Shown here one piece after another: positions 8,473 through 17,349 of a DNA stretch of 64,000 bases. How positions within the stretch are numbered: the stretch's first letter is position 1; each line of letters starts with the position of its first letter. A model generated the notes under the pieces. The model was not told the origin of the DNA, searched no databases, and was given only the letters and a program-made list of their open reading frames with translations. Made by a program: the position numbers and the translations under genes. Source of the stretch: JALZAI01 sp038212215 (GTDB lineage: Bacteria > Actinomycetota > Actinomycetes > Mycobacteriales > Jatrophihabitantaceae); contig JBBQUT010000011.1 in the NCBI GenBank assembly GCA_038212215.1, forward strand, positions 42,076 to 106,075, in the 5' to 3' direction.

Positions 8473-10077
8473 GTGGAAATCTCGCGAAGAAATGTTCTTA
8501 AGGTAGGCGTCTTCGGTGGGGCGGCACTGGTGCTGCCCTTGGAGCGAACCGTCGGTGCTCAGACGGCAACACCGCCGAGGCTTGCGGCCAGTCGGTTGCC
8601 CCGACCGTTCACGACCCCGTTCGTCGTGCCGCCGGTGCTGAGTCCGTTCCGATCAGACGCAACGACCGACTACTACAAGCTCTACATGCAGGCGTTCCAG
8701 GCCGAGATCATCCCGGGCTTGCAGACGACGCTGTTCGGCTACAGCAGGTTGGTAGCCGGTCAGGCGCTGCCTGTCGGCTCATTTCCCGGACCGACGATCC
8801 ACGTCACGCAGGGCCGGGCCACCGTCGTCCGACAGGTCAACAACCTGCCGGCGAAGCATCCCACGCTGGCGTACACGCCGTGGACGTCGGTCCATCTGCA
8901 CGGTTCGCCGTCAGACCCGGAGTACGACGGATATGCCAGCGATGTGACCAACCCGGGGCAGTTCAAGGACTACCACTACCCGAGCACCGAGGCGGCGCGG
9001 ACGCTCTGGTACCACGACCACGGCGTGTTCCACACCGCCGAGAACGTGTACATGGGCCTCGCGGCGCAATACCACCTCTACGATCCACTGGAACGGTCGT
9101 TGCCGATCCCGCACGGCGACTATGACGTGCCGCTCATCATCAGCGATGCCATGTTCCAACAGGATGGGTCACTGCTTATCGACACCCATGACGGCTCGGG
9201 AATCTTCGGTGACGTGATCCTGGTCAACGGCAGCCCGTGGCCGGTCATGAAGGTCGCACGGCGCAAGTATCGGTTCCGGATACTGAACGCTTCGGTATCA
9301 CGCTCCTACAACCTGCATCTCGACTCTGGCGGCGTCTTCACCGTGATCGGCACCGATGCCGGCCTGATGCCGCACCCAGTGAATGTCACCAGCCTGCGCC
9401 ATGGGATGGCAGAGCGCTACGAGGTCATCATCGACTTCAGCAAGTACCCGACCGGGCAGCGCATCGTGCTCGCAAACACCAGCCCGGACAACAACATCGT
9501 CTATCCCAACATCGACAAGATCATGGCCTTCGACGTGACCGATGACGCGTTCGATTCGGCCGATAATTCGATTCCTGATTCGCTGAACCCGAACAACCCG
9601 ACGATGGCGCTGCAAGCCACCGACGCCGTGAAGACCCGTAAATTCAATTTCGAACGATCTGGCGGTCAATTCACGATCAACGGACATACGTGGGAAGACG
9701 TCGTCAAGAGCGGGTTCACGTTCATCGCCGCAAATCCGCGCCGGGGCGACGTCGAACTGTGGGAAGTCACCAACAGCTCCGGCGGCTGGTTCCACCCCGT
9801 GCACGTGCACCTCGTAGAGTTCAAGGTGCTCGACCGCAATGGCAGGGCGCCCTTCCCCTACGAGGTGGGGCCCAAGGACGTCGTGTACGTCGGCGAGGGC
9901 GAGAAGGTCCGCCTGCTGATCCGATTCGACGGTCGCGGAAAGTACATGATGCACTGCCACAACACGGTTCATGAGGACCACGACATGATGACCCAGTTCG
10001 AGGTCTTCGATCCGGCCGGAGCCGCCGACGATCCCTTCAGCGTGCCGCCCACCCCGTTGCCTGAAGGTCCGCTGTAG
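8473..10077 (+). CDS. Tat-exported multicopper oxidase (CotA/bilirubin-oxidase type)
   Basis: Secreted three-domain multicopper oxidase, 534 residues. The N-terminus has a twin-arginine signal (SRRNVLKVGVFGGAALVLP). All four copper-binding blocks are visible: HLHG near 140, WYHDHGVFH near 178, HPVHVH near 443 and HCHNTVHEDHDMM near 494. The last supplies the type-1 Cys/His and a Met axial ligand. Expected activity is one-electron oxidation of phenols, metals or bilirubin-like substrates with reduction of O2 to water. The GTG at 8473 follows a GGGGGCG-rich stretch. The next gene encodes a membrane protein with His/Gly loops, 9 bases downstream. Confidence 0.92.
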   Translation: MEISRRNVLKVGVFGGAALVLPLERTVGAQTATPPRLAASRLPRPFTTPFVVPPVLSPFRSDATTDYYKLYMQAFQAEIIPGLQTTLFGYSRLVAGQALPVGSFPGPTIHVTQGRATVVRQVNNLPAKHPTLAYTPWTSVHLHGSPSDPEYDGYASDVTNPGQFKDYHYPSTEAARTLWYHDHGVFHTAENVYMGLAAQYHLYDPLERSLPIPHGDYDVPLIISDAMFQQDGSLLIDTHDGSGIFGDVILVNGSPWPVMKVARRKYRFRILNASVSRSYNLHLDSGGVFTVIGTDAGLMPHPVNVTSLRHGMAERYEVIIDFSKYPTGQRIVLANTSPDNNIVYPNIDKIMAFDVTDDAFDSADNSIPDSLNPNNPTMALQATDAVKTRKFNFERSGGQFTINGHTWEDVVKSGFTFIAANPRRGDVELWEVTNSSGGWFHPVHVHLVEFKVLDRNGRAPFPYEVGPKDVVYVGEGEKVRLLIRFDGRGKYMMHCHNTVHEDHDMMTQFEVFDPAGAADDPFSVPPTPLPEGPL

Positions 10078-10086
10078 GCCGTTGCG

Positions 10087-10674
10087 ATGGCTCACGCGCT
10101 TGTCGATACACGTCACCTCATGGACCGCGCCAAGGTTGCGCGGCAGCGCGCAGTTTGGCTCGCCGCACTTCTGCTCGCGTTGACCGCCGGCATCCATGCG
10201 AGCGTGGTTTCCGAGCACCTGCACGAATGGTGGGCCGCCGGCGTATTTTTCCTCGTCGTCGCGGCCGGACAAGGAGTGCTCGCCGGTGCGCTTTTTCGCC
10301 GCCCGACGACAGTCGCCTTGCTTGCGGCGATCTGGTCAAGTGTCGCTCTCGTCGGTGTGTACGTGTGGAGCCGAACCGCTGGCATTCCCTTCGCCCCTGT
10401 CCACTCGAGCGGCGGACACGGATCCATCGCGTCTCAGGCCGCCCATGCGGTCGGCGGCCACGGCAACGGGATTCCGATCTTTCCCGACGCACCGTCGGCG
10501 AGCAGCGTCGAACCGGTCGGCGGGCTGGATCTGACGGCGTTGCTGGCCGAACTGGCAGTCATTGCGATCCTCGTCTACCTACTTCCCGCGAGGTCGCAGC
10601 GTTGGACGTGTAACGCCATCCTGGCGTCAGGTTTGACGATGTGGGCACTGCACGCGGTTTCGGTGCTCCCCTGA
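10087..10674 (+). CDS. Hypothetical membrane protein downstream of multicopper oxidase
   Basis: 195-residue protein with about five hydrophobic segments (near 23-40, 50-68, 75-95, 150-165 and 172-190). A hydrophilic loop around 105-125 is rich in His and Gly (HSSGGHGS, HAVGGHGNG), which could bind metal. It starts 9 bases after the oxidase stop, so it is probably in the same transcript and may assist copper handling or anchoring; this is inference from position. I do not recognise the family. Confidence 0.7.
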   Translation: MAHALVDTRHLMDRAKVARQRAVWLAALLLALTAGIHASVVSEHLHEWWAAGVFFLVVAAGQGVLAGALFRRPTTVALLAAIWSSVALVGVYVWSRTAGIPFAPVHSSGGHGSIASQAAHAVGGHGNGIPIFPDAPSASSVEPVGGLDLTALLAELAVIAILVYLLPARSQRWTCNAILASGLTMWALHAVSVLP

Positions 10675-10704
10675 TGCCGTAGGGCGCGCCCTGCCTGACC
10701 ACGA

Positions 10705-10986
10705 CTAGAACGAGGTGGGTCCGCGACGCGCGCGTGCCGCCCAGCACGAGGTGTGCCAATGCCGACGCCCGCTGGCATCGGTCGACGCGGAAGGCCACAC
10801 GACAACGTGCGCTACGCCTGCGCGGATCTCCTGCGCACACCCCGGACAGCGGTAGGGCTTCGTCGCCGCCGCGCCGCTGATCGAGCGCACGACGAAGATC
10901 GCCTCGCCCCACGACTCGCGCCGCTCGTGGCCGCCGAACACCGGTGGCGCCGACGGCTCAGCGGCGCGCCGGTTACGCCGCGCCAT
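10705..10986 (-). CDS. Small zinc-ribbon-like conserved actinobacterial protein
   Basis: 93-residue basic protein. ATKPYRCPGCAQEIRAG carries a CxxC knuckle, and HVVVWP with RRHWHTSCW supplies further His/Cys, so a zinc site is likely. Its ATG shares one base with the stop of the upstream 3-hydroxyacyl-CoA dehydrogenase gene (TAATG), implying translational coupling. Similar short proteins with the CPGC...HTxCW layout are widespread in actinobacteria and usually annotated only as ATP/GTP-binding or hypothetical. Function unknown. Confidence 0.78.
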   Translation of the reverse strand: MARRNRRAAEPSAPPVFGGHERRESWGEAIFVVRSISGAAATKPYRCPGCAQEIRAGVAHVVVWPSASTDASGRRHWHTSCWAARARRGPTSF

Positions 10987-12761
10987 TACGTGTAGTCGCG
11001 AAAGCCCTTGCCGGTCTTGCGACCGAGCCGTCCCGCCGTCACAAGGTGTTCCAGCAGCGGCGCCGGCGCGAATCCGGGCTCGCGAAATTCGAGATAAAGC
11101 ACCCGCTCGATCGCTAGGGACACGTCGTTTCCGACGACGTCGAGCAACTCGAACGGGCCCATCGGATAACCGCACCCGACCTTCATCGCCGAATCGATGT
11201 CGTCGGCGCTGGCGTAATGCGCCTCCACCATCTTGATGGCGTCGTTGAGATAGGGGAATAGCAGCGCGTTCACGATGAAGCCCGCCCGGTCGGCGCACCG
11301 GACCGGATGCTTCCCGATTCGCCGGGCGACATCGACTGTGGTCGCTTCGACGTCGGCGGCGGTAGCAACCGTCGACACGACCTCGACCAGCTTCATGATC
11401 GAGGCGGGGTTGAAGAAATGCATCCCGATGACCTCGGACGCGCGCGTTGTCGCCGCCGCGCAATCGATCACCGGCAGCGACGACGTCGTCGTCGCCAGCA
11501 CAGTTCCGGGTGCGCAGATGTCATCGAGATTGGAGAACAACGCCTGCTTGATCGCCAGGTCTTCGACCACTGCCTCCACGACGAGATGCACGTCGGCGAG
11601 ATCGTCCAATGACGTCGTCGCGGTGATACGCGTCAGAGCCGTGTCGCGGGCGTCGGCCGCCAGCTTGCCGCGCTGCACCGCCTTCTCCAAAGAGCGCTCG
11701 AGAGCCGCGCGGACCTTGGCCGCCTTCTCGGCGCTCCGCGCGACGAACAGGACGTCGTAGCCGGCTCGGGCGAAGACCTCGACGATTCCGGTGGCCATCG
11801 TCCCCGAGCCCACCACTCCGACCCGGGATACGTCGCGATGCCCGACGAGTTCGGCGCCGCCGCCAGGAGTCTGCGCGTCGGCGACTACCTTGGGCGAGCC
11901 CGGCGCATCGTAGGTGTAGAAGCCGCGGCCGCTCTTACGACCCAACAGTCCGGCGGTCACCATTTGCCTGAACAACGGCTGCGGTGCGTGCAGTCGATCA
12001 CGGCTCTGCCGATACATCGTGTCGAGAATCTCGTAGGCGGTGTCGAGGCCGATCAGGTCGCACAGCGCGAGCGGGCCCATCGGCAGCCCACAGCCGAGCG
12101 TCATCGCCGCGTCGATGTCCTCACGGCTGGCGTAGCGGGACTCGTATAGAGCGACCGCATGATTGAGGTAGCCGAACAGCAGCGCATTGGCGATGAAGCC
12201 CGCGCGATCGCCCACTGTCACATCGATCTTGCCGAGTTTCTGCGCGAACGCCTCGACGTCGCTGACGACGTCCGGCTCGGTGACGACGCTGCGGATGACC
12301 TCGACGAGCTTCATCACCGGCGCCGGGTTGAAGAAGTGCAGCCCGACGACCTTTCCGGGGCGAGATGTGGAGACTGCAATCTCGGTGACCGACAGCGACG
12401 AGGTGTTGGTGGCGAGGATCGCGTCGGGCTTGCAGATCTCGTCTAGCTTGCCGAAGATCGTCCGCTTGAGGTCGAGTTGTTCGGGCACCGCCTCGATCAC
12501 GAGATCGGCATCGGCGAGCGTGGAAAGGTCAGTGGTGTAGGAAATGCGCGCGAGAAGTTCCCGGTGCGAGTCCTCAGTGAGCTTGCCCCGGGTCACCGCA
12601 CGCGCGGTTGAACTCTCGACATGCTCGCGGCCGCTGCTCAGGCTGGCATCGTCCATCTCGACGGCGATGACGGCCAAGCCGTTACGAGCAAAGACCTCGG
12701 CGATTCCGGCCCCCATCGTGCCAAGCCCGATCACGCCAACTTTTTGGAACTCACGAGACAT
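10986..12761 (-). CDS. Tandem-fused 3-hydroxyacyl-CoA (3-hydroxybutyryl-CoA) dehydrogenase
   Basis: NAD-dependent 3-hydroxyacyl-CoA dehydrogenase of double length (591 residues; a single unit is about 285). Repeat 1 spans 1-290 and repeat 2 about 308-591. Each has a Rossmann motif (GLGTMGAGIAEVFA; GSGTMATGIVEVFA), the catalytic Ser region, HFFNPA with the catalytic His, and MKLVEV with Glu. The first unit has ATNTSSL, the second ATTTSSL. Both look competent. In this setting it would reduce acetoacetyl-CoA to 3-hydroxybutyryl-CoA between the thiolase and Ccr. Similar double enzymes are known in other actinobacteria. Confidence 0.93.
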   Translation of the reverse strand: MSREFQKVGVIGLGTMGAGIAEVFARNGLAVIAVEMDDASLSSGREHVESSTARAVTRGKLTEDSHRELLARISYTTDLSTLADADLVIEAVPEQLDLKRTIFGKLDEICKPDAILATNTSSLSVTEIAVSTSRPGKVVGLHFFNPAPVMKLVEVIRSVVTEPDVVSDVEAFAQKLGKIDVTVGDRAGFIANALLFGYLNHAVALYESRYASREDIDAAMTLGCGLPMGPLALCDLIGLDTAYEILDTMYRQSRDRLHAPQPLFRQMVTAGLLGRKSGRGFYTYDAPGSPKVVADAQTPGGGAELVGHRDVSRVGVVGSGTMATGIVEVFARAGYDVLFVARSAEKAAKVRAALERSLEKAVQRGKLAADARDTALTRITATTSLDDLADVHLVVEAVVEDLAIKQALFSNLDDICAPGTVLATTTSSLPVIDCAAATTRASEVIGMHFFNPASIMKLVEVVSTVATAADVEATTVDVARRIGKHPVRCADRAGFIVNALLFPYLNDAIKMVEAHYASADDIDSAMKVGCGYPMGPFELLDVVGNDVSLAIERVLYLEFREPGFAPAPLLEHLVTAGRLGRKTGKGFRDYT

Positions 12762-12818
12762 CAGGCCGTCCTCCTGGACAATTGCGCGCGAATACGTGCC
12801 GACCGTACTCGACTAGGT

Positions 12819-13070
12819 TCAGAAAAGCCGTTGTGTCGGGTCGTCGACGCCGCGCAACGCGTCGTAGTCAAGCATCAGGCAGGTGATGCCGCGATCCTCG
12901 GCGAGCACCCGAGCCTCCGGCTTGATCTCCCGCGCCGCGAACACGCCGCGCACCGGAGCGAGCAGCGGATCGCGGTTGAGCAGTTCCAAATAGCGAGTGA
13001 GCTGTTCGACGCCGTCGATGGCTACGGACCTCGCAGCTTCGTCACGACGAGTCAGGAAGGCGCCGCACAA
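12819..13070 (-). pseudogene. Truncated duplicate of the nucS 3' end
   Basis: The frame of 83 residues matches the last 65 or so residues of the intact NucS encoded 500 bases away. It shares DGVEQLTRYLELLNRDPLLAP, then GVFAAREIKP, LAEDRG and a C-terminal RLF. The N-terminal DNA-binding half and the catalytic Asp are absent, so it cannot be an active endonuclease. It overlaps the 3' end of the heptad-repeat gene by 29 bases. A partial tandem duplication of nucS followed by decay or capture is the simplest reading. Confidence 0.75.
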
Positions 13071-13320
13071 CCTCTGTCAAAGTCGCCGCGATGTTGTCAA
13101 AGCGGCCGTCGATGTTGTCAAAGCGGCCGTCGATGTCGTCAAAGCGGCGGTCGATGGTCTCGAACCGGCGGTCGATGGTCTCGAAGCGGCCGTCCATGGT
13201 CTCGAAGCGGCGAGAGTGCTCCTGCTGGGTTGACCTGATGTCACTGATGCGCTCGTAGATCGAGTTGGTGTCGTTCTCGAGCCGAGACACGCGGAGCTCG
13301 ATCTCGGGATCGCTGGCCAT
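13042..13320 (-). CDS. Short heptad-repeat coiled-coil protein
   Basis: 92-residue hydrophilic protein. After an N-terminal helix (EIELRVSRLENDTNSIYE) come six consecutive 7-residue units of the form RFETIDG/RFDNIDG, then a tail TLTEVVRRLPDSS. The heptads place Phe and Ile in a/d-like positions and predict a parallel coiled coil. The start at 13320 is one choice; ATGs at 13356 and 13455 are in frame. It sits between intact nucS and the truncated nucS copy on the same strand. Function unknown; the shape suggests an oligomerisation or adaptor peptide. Confidence 0.55.
   Translation of the reverse strand: MASDPEIELRVSRLENDTNSIYERISDIRSTQQEHSRRFETMDGRFETIDRRFETIDRRFDDIDGRFDNIDGRFDNIAATLTEVVRRLPDSS
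13088..13213 (-). repeat. Six tandem 21-bp repeats in the coiled-coil gene
   Basis: Six near-identical 21-base units encode the heptads. On the + strand the core reads gcggccgtcgatgttgtcaaa with substitutions (ccgtcgatggtctcgaa variants). The two halves of the array differ (gttgtcaaa versus ggtctcgaa), suggesting stepwise duplication of two starting units. Copy number is likely to vary between strains. Confidence 0.85.
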
Positions 13321-13568
13321 CTGGCCACCGTAGGCCGCCCGCAGCGGATGCGCCATAAGCACCTCGTGGCTGTGGATACCGGCCGGCTCTGATGATGGAT
13401 CATCCCGGCGCGGCGACCGACTCCGCAGGTCGAGAGGTGACGCGCTCGTGATCATGCCCGAACGATCGCTCGAACAGGCCGCAGCCGACTACGACCAGGC
13501 TGGGGGTACGTTCATCGGGGATCCGCTCCCAAGCAGGTCGTGACGAATTGGCAGACGCTGCTGATGAT

Positions 13569-14228
13569 CTAGAAGAGGCGGTTCTCCACATCGTCGATCC
13601 CACGGAGCGCGTCATAGTCGAGGACGACGCAGCGGATGCCCCGATCCTCCGCGAGGGTTCGAGCTTGCGGCTTGATCTCCTGGGCCGCGAAAACTCCCTG
13701 GACCGGCGCAAGCAAAGGATCGCGGTTCAGTAATGACAAATATCTGGAAAGTTGTTCTACTCCGTCAATCTCACCTCGGCGCTTGATCTCGACCGCTACG
13801 GCCAGCCCGTTCGGGTCGCGCGCCATCAGGTCCACCGGTCCGATCGGGGTCGGGTACTCGCGCCGCACCAGCCGGAATCCGTCGCCCAGCGTCACGATCT
13901 GCTCGGCCAGCAGCTTCTGCAGGTGCGCCTCGACGCCGTCCTTCACCAATCCCGGATCGACGCCGAGATCGTGCGCGCTGTCGTGCCGGACCGACTCGAT
14001 CGTGATCAGCAGTTGCTCGCCCACCTTGTTGGTGACCGTCCAGACGCCCTCGGACTCGACCAACGAACACGGCGGGCTCATCCAGTTCAGCGGCTTGTAG
14101 GAACCGCCGTCGGAGTGCACCAGCACCGAGCCGTCGGCCTTGACCAGCAGCAGCCGGGTGGCGAGCGGGAGGTGCGCTGTCAGCCGGCCGACGTAGTCGA
14201 CGCTGCACCGGGCTATGACGACGCGCAC
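13569..14228 (-). CDS. nucS: Mismatch-specific endonuclease NucS
   Basis: 219-residue NucS (EndoMS), which cuts both strands at mismatches and provides the non-canonical, MutS/MutL-independent mismatch repair of actinobacteria. The N-terminus MRVVIARCSVDYVGRLTAHL and the YKPLNWMSPP segment are hallmarks. The C-terminal RecB-like nuclease has Asp in GPVDLMARD and the E-x-K of VAVEIKRRG. The C-terminal RLF fits a beta-clamp-interaction tail. Length is normal for the family. Confidence 0.95.
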   Translation of the reverse strand: MRVVIARCSVDYVGRLTAHLPLATRLLLVKADGSVLVHSDGGSYKPLNWMSPPCSLVESEGVWTVTNKVGEQLLITIESVRHDSAHDLGVDPGLVKDGVEAHLQKLLAEQIVTLGDGFRLVRREYPTPIGPVDLMARDPNGLAVAVEIKRRGEIDGVEQLSRYLSLLNRDPLLAPVQGVFAAQEIKPQARTLAEDRGIRCVVLDYDALRGIDDVENRLF

Positions 14229-14314
14229 GCACCGCAGATTACCGCCGCGCGGTTGCCGCGCCTCACAGCTGGGTACTTAGCCTGGGAAGCAGCTATCTAG
14301 GAAGGTCGATATTC

Positions 14315-15145
14315 ATGACTGATCAGTCAATTGTCACTCTCAACAGCGGTGCCCGGATGCCGCAACTCGGCTTCGGTGTCTTCCAGATTCCGTTGGACGA
14401 GACGCGCGACGCGGTCGCGGCCGCTTTCGAGGCCGGCTACCGCTCCATCGACACCGCGGCAATGTACGGCAACGAGGAGGGTGTGGCGCAGGCGATCCGC
14501 GATGCCGGGCTTCCCCGTGAGGACATCTTCGTCACCACCAAGCTCAACAACAACGCGCACGGCTACGACGAAGCGCTGGCCGCGTTCGAACAGAGCCGTA
14601 AGAAGCTGGGCCTGGACTATCTCGATCTCTATCTGATCCACTGGCCGTTGCCGGCGAAGGACCGCTACGTCGACACCTGGAAGGCGCTCGTCAAGCTGCA
14701 GCAGGACGGCGTGATCCGCTCGATCGGCGTCTCGAACTTCCAGCCCGCGCATCTCGAGCGGATCATCGACGAGACCGGGGTAACGCCGGCTGTCGACCAA
14801 GTTGAGTGCCACCCATACCTGACCCAGCAGCCGGTGCGTGAATTCAACGATAAGCACACCATCGCGACAGAGGCGTGGTCGCCAATCGCGCAGGGCGGCG
14901 TCCTGCTGAAGGACCCGGTCATCACCTCGCTGGCCGACAAGTACGGCAAGTCGCCAGCCCAGGTTGTGATTCGCTGGCACCTCGACATCGGCAACGTGGT
15001 GATCCCCAAGTCCGTGACCCCGCAGCGGATCCGCGACAACATCGACGTGTTCGACTTCGAGCTGGACGCCGACGACGTCGAGGCTGTCGGCGAGCTGAAC
15101 AAGGACGAGCGAACCGGGCCCGACCCGGATCACTTCAACCCCTGA
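14315..15145 (+). CDS. Aldo/keto reductase (2,5-diketo-gluconate reductase type)
   Basis: NADPH-dependent TIM-barrel reductase, 276 residues. The catalytic tetrad is visible: Asp in RSIDTAAMYGNE with Tyr, Lys in TTKLNN and His in LIHWP. The NADP-binding end VIPKSVTPQRIRDN is near 230. It belongs to the AKR5-like group (2,5-diketo-D-gluconate reductase, methylglyoxal reductase); the physiological substrate cannot be deduced. The ATG at 14315 follows AGGAAGG. It is transcribed alone. Confidence 0.92.
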   Translation: MTDQSIVTLNSGARMPQLGFGVFQIPLDETRDAVAAAFEAGYRSIDTAAMYGNEEGVAQAIRDAGLPREDIFVTTKLNNNAHGYDEALAAFEQSRKKLGLDYLDLYLIHWPLPAKDRYVDTWKALVKLQQDGVIRSIGVSNFQPAHLERIIDETGVTPAVDQVECHPYLTQQPVREFNDKHTIATEAWSPIAQGGVLLKDPVITSLADKYGKSPAQVVIRWHLDIGNVVIPKSVTPQRIRDNIDVFDFELDADDVEAVGELNKDERTGPDPDHFNP

Positions 15146-15279
15146 TCGTTTCGGTCGCCGACCGGATTGGCGGCCGGACACAGAGCTGACCAGCGTGCGG
15201 GAGCGCGGTGTTTGTGCTGCTACGTGCGCGCGGTTATTGGACGAATATCAGCGCGACGCCGCGCAGCGCCACACCCGCG

Positions 15280-17265
15280 TCACATGCGGGCTTGTTCGAT
15301 CGCGTCCACGATCTGGGCGAGCACCGCACTGATCTCGAAATCCTTCGGCGTAAACACCCGTGCGACGCCGTTTGCCAGCAACCAGGACGCGTCCGCCGGC
15401 GGGATGATGCCCCCGACCACGACCGGGACATCCTCGAGCCCGCCGGCACGCAAGCCCGCGACGACGTCGGGGACGACGGACAGGTGCGAGCCGGAAAGCA
15501 CTGAGAGTCCTACGACGTCGACATCCTCCTCGATCGCTGCGGCCACGATCTGGGCCGGGGTGAGCCGGATTCCGGAGTAGACGACCTCGAAACCGGCGTC
15601 GCGGGCGCGGACGGCAATCTGCTCGGCGCCGTTGGAATGCCCGTCCAGGCCGGGCTTGCCAACGAGGAATTTCAGCGGTCGGCCGAGTTCGGCCCCAAGC
15701 GTGCGCACCCGGGACTGCACGCCGCCCAGCGACCCCTCGTGGCCACCGCCGCTTGCTCCGGCGACGCCTGTCGGCGGTCGGTACTCACCGAATACCTCGC
15801 GCAGGACGCCGGCCCACTCGCCCATCGTCACGCCGGCCTTAGCGCACGCCAACGACGCGGGCATCAGGTTCTCGTCAGTTTTCGCGGCATCGCGCAGCGA
15901 GACAAGCGCCTGCTCTACCTGATCAGGCTCGCGCGCTGCCCGCCAGGTGCGGATCGCAGCCTTCGCCGACTCCTCGACGGCTGGATCGACGGTGAGAATG
16001 CCTCCGTCGGCGCCACCCACAAGCGGGTTCGGCTCGGTCTCGGTGTATTTATTGACGCCGACCACGACGTCCTCGCCAGACTCGATGCGGCGCAGCCGCA
16101 GCGCCAGCGAGGACACGAGTGCGGATTTCAGATAGCCCGTCTCCACGGCCGCGACCGCGCCCCCCATGTCGAGGATTCGGTCGATCTCGGCGCGGGCACC
16201 GTACTTGATCGCCGCGACCTTCGCCTCAACTACCGCCGAGCCTTCGAACAGGTCGTCGTACTCGAGCAGGTCGGACTCGTCGGCCAGCACCTGCTGCATC
16301 CGCAGCGACCACTGCTGGTCCCAGGCTCGCGGCAGGCCCAGCGCCTCGTTCCAGGCCGGCAGTTGGACGGCACGCGCCCGCGCGTCCCGCGACAGGGTGA
16401 CGGCGAGCATCTCGAGCAGGATCCGGTAGACGTTGTTCTCCGGCTGCGCCTCGGTCAGTCCGAGCGAGTTGACCTGTACGCCGTAGCGGAAGCGCCGATC
16501 CTTGGCGTCCGAGACTCCGTAACGCTCGAGGGTGATCTCGTCCCACAGCGCCCCGAACGCGCGCAGCTTGCACATCTCCTCGACGAAGCGGACGCCAGCG
16601 TTGACGAAAAACGAGATGCGGGCGACGACGTCGCCGAACTTGTCCTCGGGCACCTGACCGGACGCGCGCACCGAGTCGAGCACCGCGATCGCCGTGCACA
16701 GCGCGAATGCGACCTCTTGGACGGGCGTCGCACCGGCCTCCTGCAGGTGATAGCTGCACACGTTGATCGGATTCCAGCGGGGCACGTTGGCCACCGTGTA
16801 GGCGATCATGTCGGTGATCAGCCGCATCGACGGGCCGGGCGGAAACACGTACGTCCCCCGCGAGAGGTACTCCTTGATGATGTCGTTCTGGGTCGTGCCG
16901 GACAGCTTCGCGAAGTCGGCGTGGTGCTCCTCGGCAACGCTGAGATAGAGCGCCAGCAGGTACATCGCTGGCGCGTTGATCGTCATCGAGGTGTTCATCT
17001 GCTCCATCGGGATGCCGTCAAACAGCGCCCGGACGTCACCGATATGCGAGACGGGTACCCCGACCTTGCCGACTTCTCCGCGCGCGAGTTCGGCATCGGG
17101 GTCGTAACCGGTCTGGGTGGGCAGGTCGAAGGCGACCGAGAGCCCCGTCTGGCCTTTGCCGAGATTGCGGCGGTACAGGGCATTGGACTCGGCCGGCGAG
17201 GAGTGCCCGGCGTAGGTCCGCATCAGCCACGGCTTGTCGCGGGCGTCGTTCGTCGGGAATGGCAC
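15280..17265 (-). CDS. ecm: Ethylmalonyl-CoA mutase (MeaA-like, B12-dependent)
   Basis: Adenosylcobalamin-dependent acyl-CoA mutase, about 661 residues, isomerising (2R)-ethylmalonyl-CoA to (2S)-methylsuccinyl-CoA. The N-terminus has WLMRTYAGHSS and GLSVAFDLPTQTGYDPD of the MeaA/Ecm branch. The C-terminal B12 domain has DGHSNG (the D-x-H-x-x-G motif near 540), SVLSGSHL and VVGGIIPP. The GTG at 17265 is preferred because GGAGG ends 5 bases before it; another GTG is at 17271. With Ccr, epimerase, thiolase and MeaB it defines an ethylmalonyl-CoA module. Methylsuccinyl-CoA dehydrogenase and mesaconyl-CoA hydratase are not in the window. Confidence 0.94.
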   Translation of the reverse strand: MPFPTNDARDKPWLMRTYAGHSSPAESNALYRRNLGKGQTGLSVAFDLPTQTGYDPDAELARGEVGKVGVPVSHIGDVRALFDGIPMEQMNTSMTINAPAMYLLALYLSVAEEHHADFAKLSGTTQNDIIKEYLSRGTYVFPPGPSMRLITDMIAYTVANVPRWNPINVCSYHLQEAGATPVQEVAFALCTAIAVLDSVRASGQVPEDKFGDVVARISFFVNAGVRFVEEMCKLRAFGALWDEITLERYGVSDAKDRRFRYGVQVNSLGLTEAQPENNVYRILLEMLAVTLSRDARARAVQLPAWNEALGLPRAWDQQWSLRMQQVLADESDLLEYDDLFEGSAVVEAKVAAIKYGARAEIDRILDMGGAVAAVETGYLKSALVSSLALRLRRIESGEDVVVGVNKYTETEPNPLVGGADGGILTVDPAVEESAKAAIRTWRAAREPDQVEQALVSLRDAAKTDENLMPASLACAKAGVTMGEWAGVLREVFGEYRPPTGVAGASGGGHEGSLGGVQSRVRTLGAELGRPLKFLVGKPGLDGHSNGAEQIAVRARDAGFEVVYSGIRLTPAQIVAAAIEEDVDVVGLSVLSGSHLSVVPDVVAGLRAGGLEDVPVVVGGIIPPADASWLLANGVARVFTPKDFEISAVLAQIVDAIEQARM

Positions 17266-17349
17266 GGGCACCTCCAGCCTGAGTGTATTTCAGGACGGCG
17301 CGCCTGGCGCCCCGGTCTGTGGCCGACCTCGCACACACTCTGCCAGGCT

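Noticed and set aside
15637..17349. Very long + strand open frame (over 700 codons) running into the phosphoribosyltransferase
   Set aside because: It is antisense to ethylmalonyl-CoA mutase and has no recognisable domain until 17350; it is open only because of GC codon bias. Only the last 160 codons are real.
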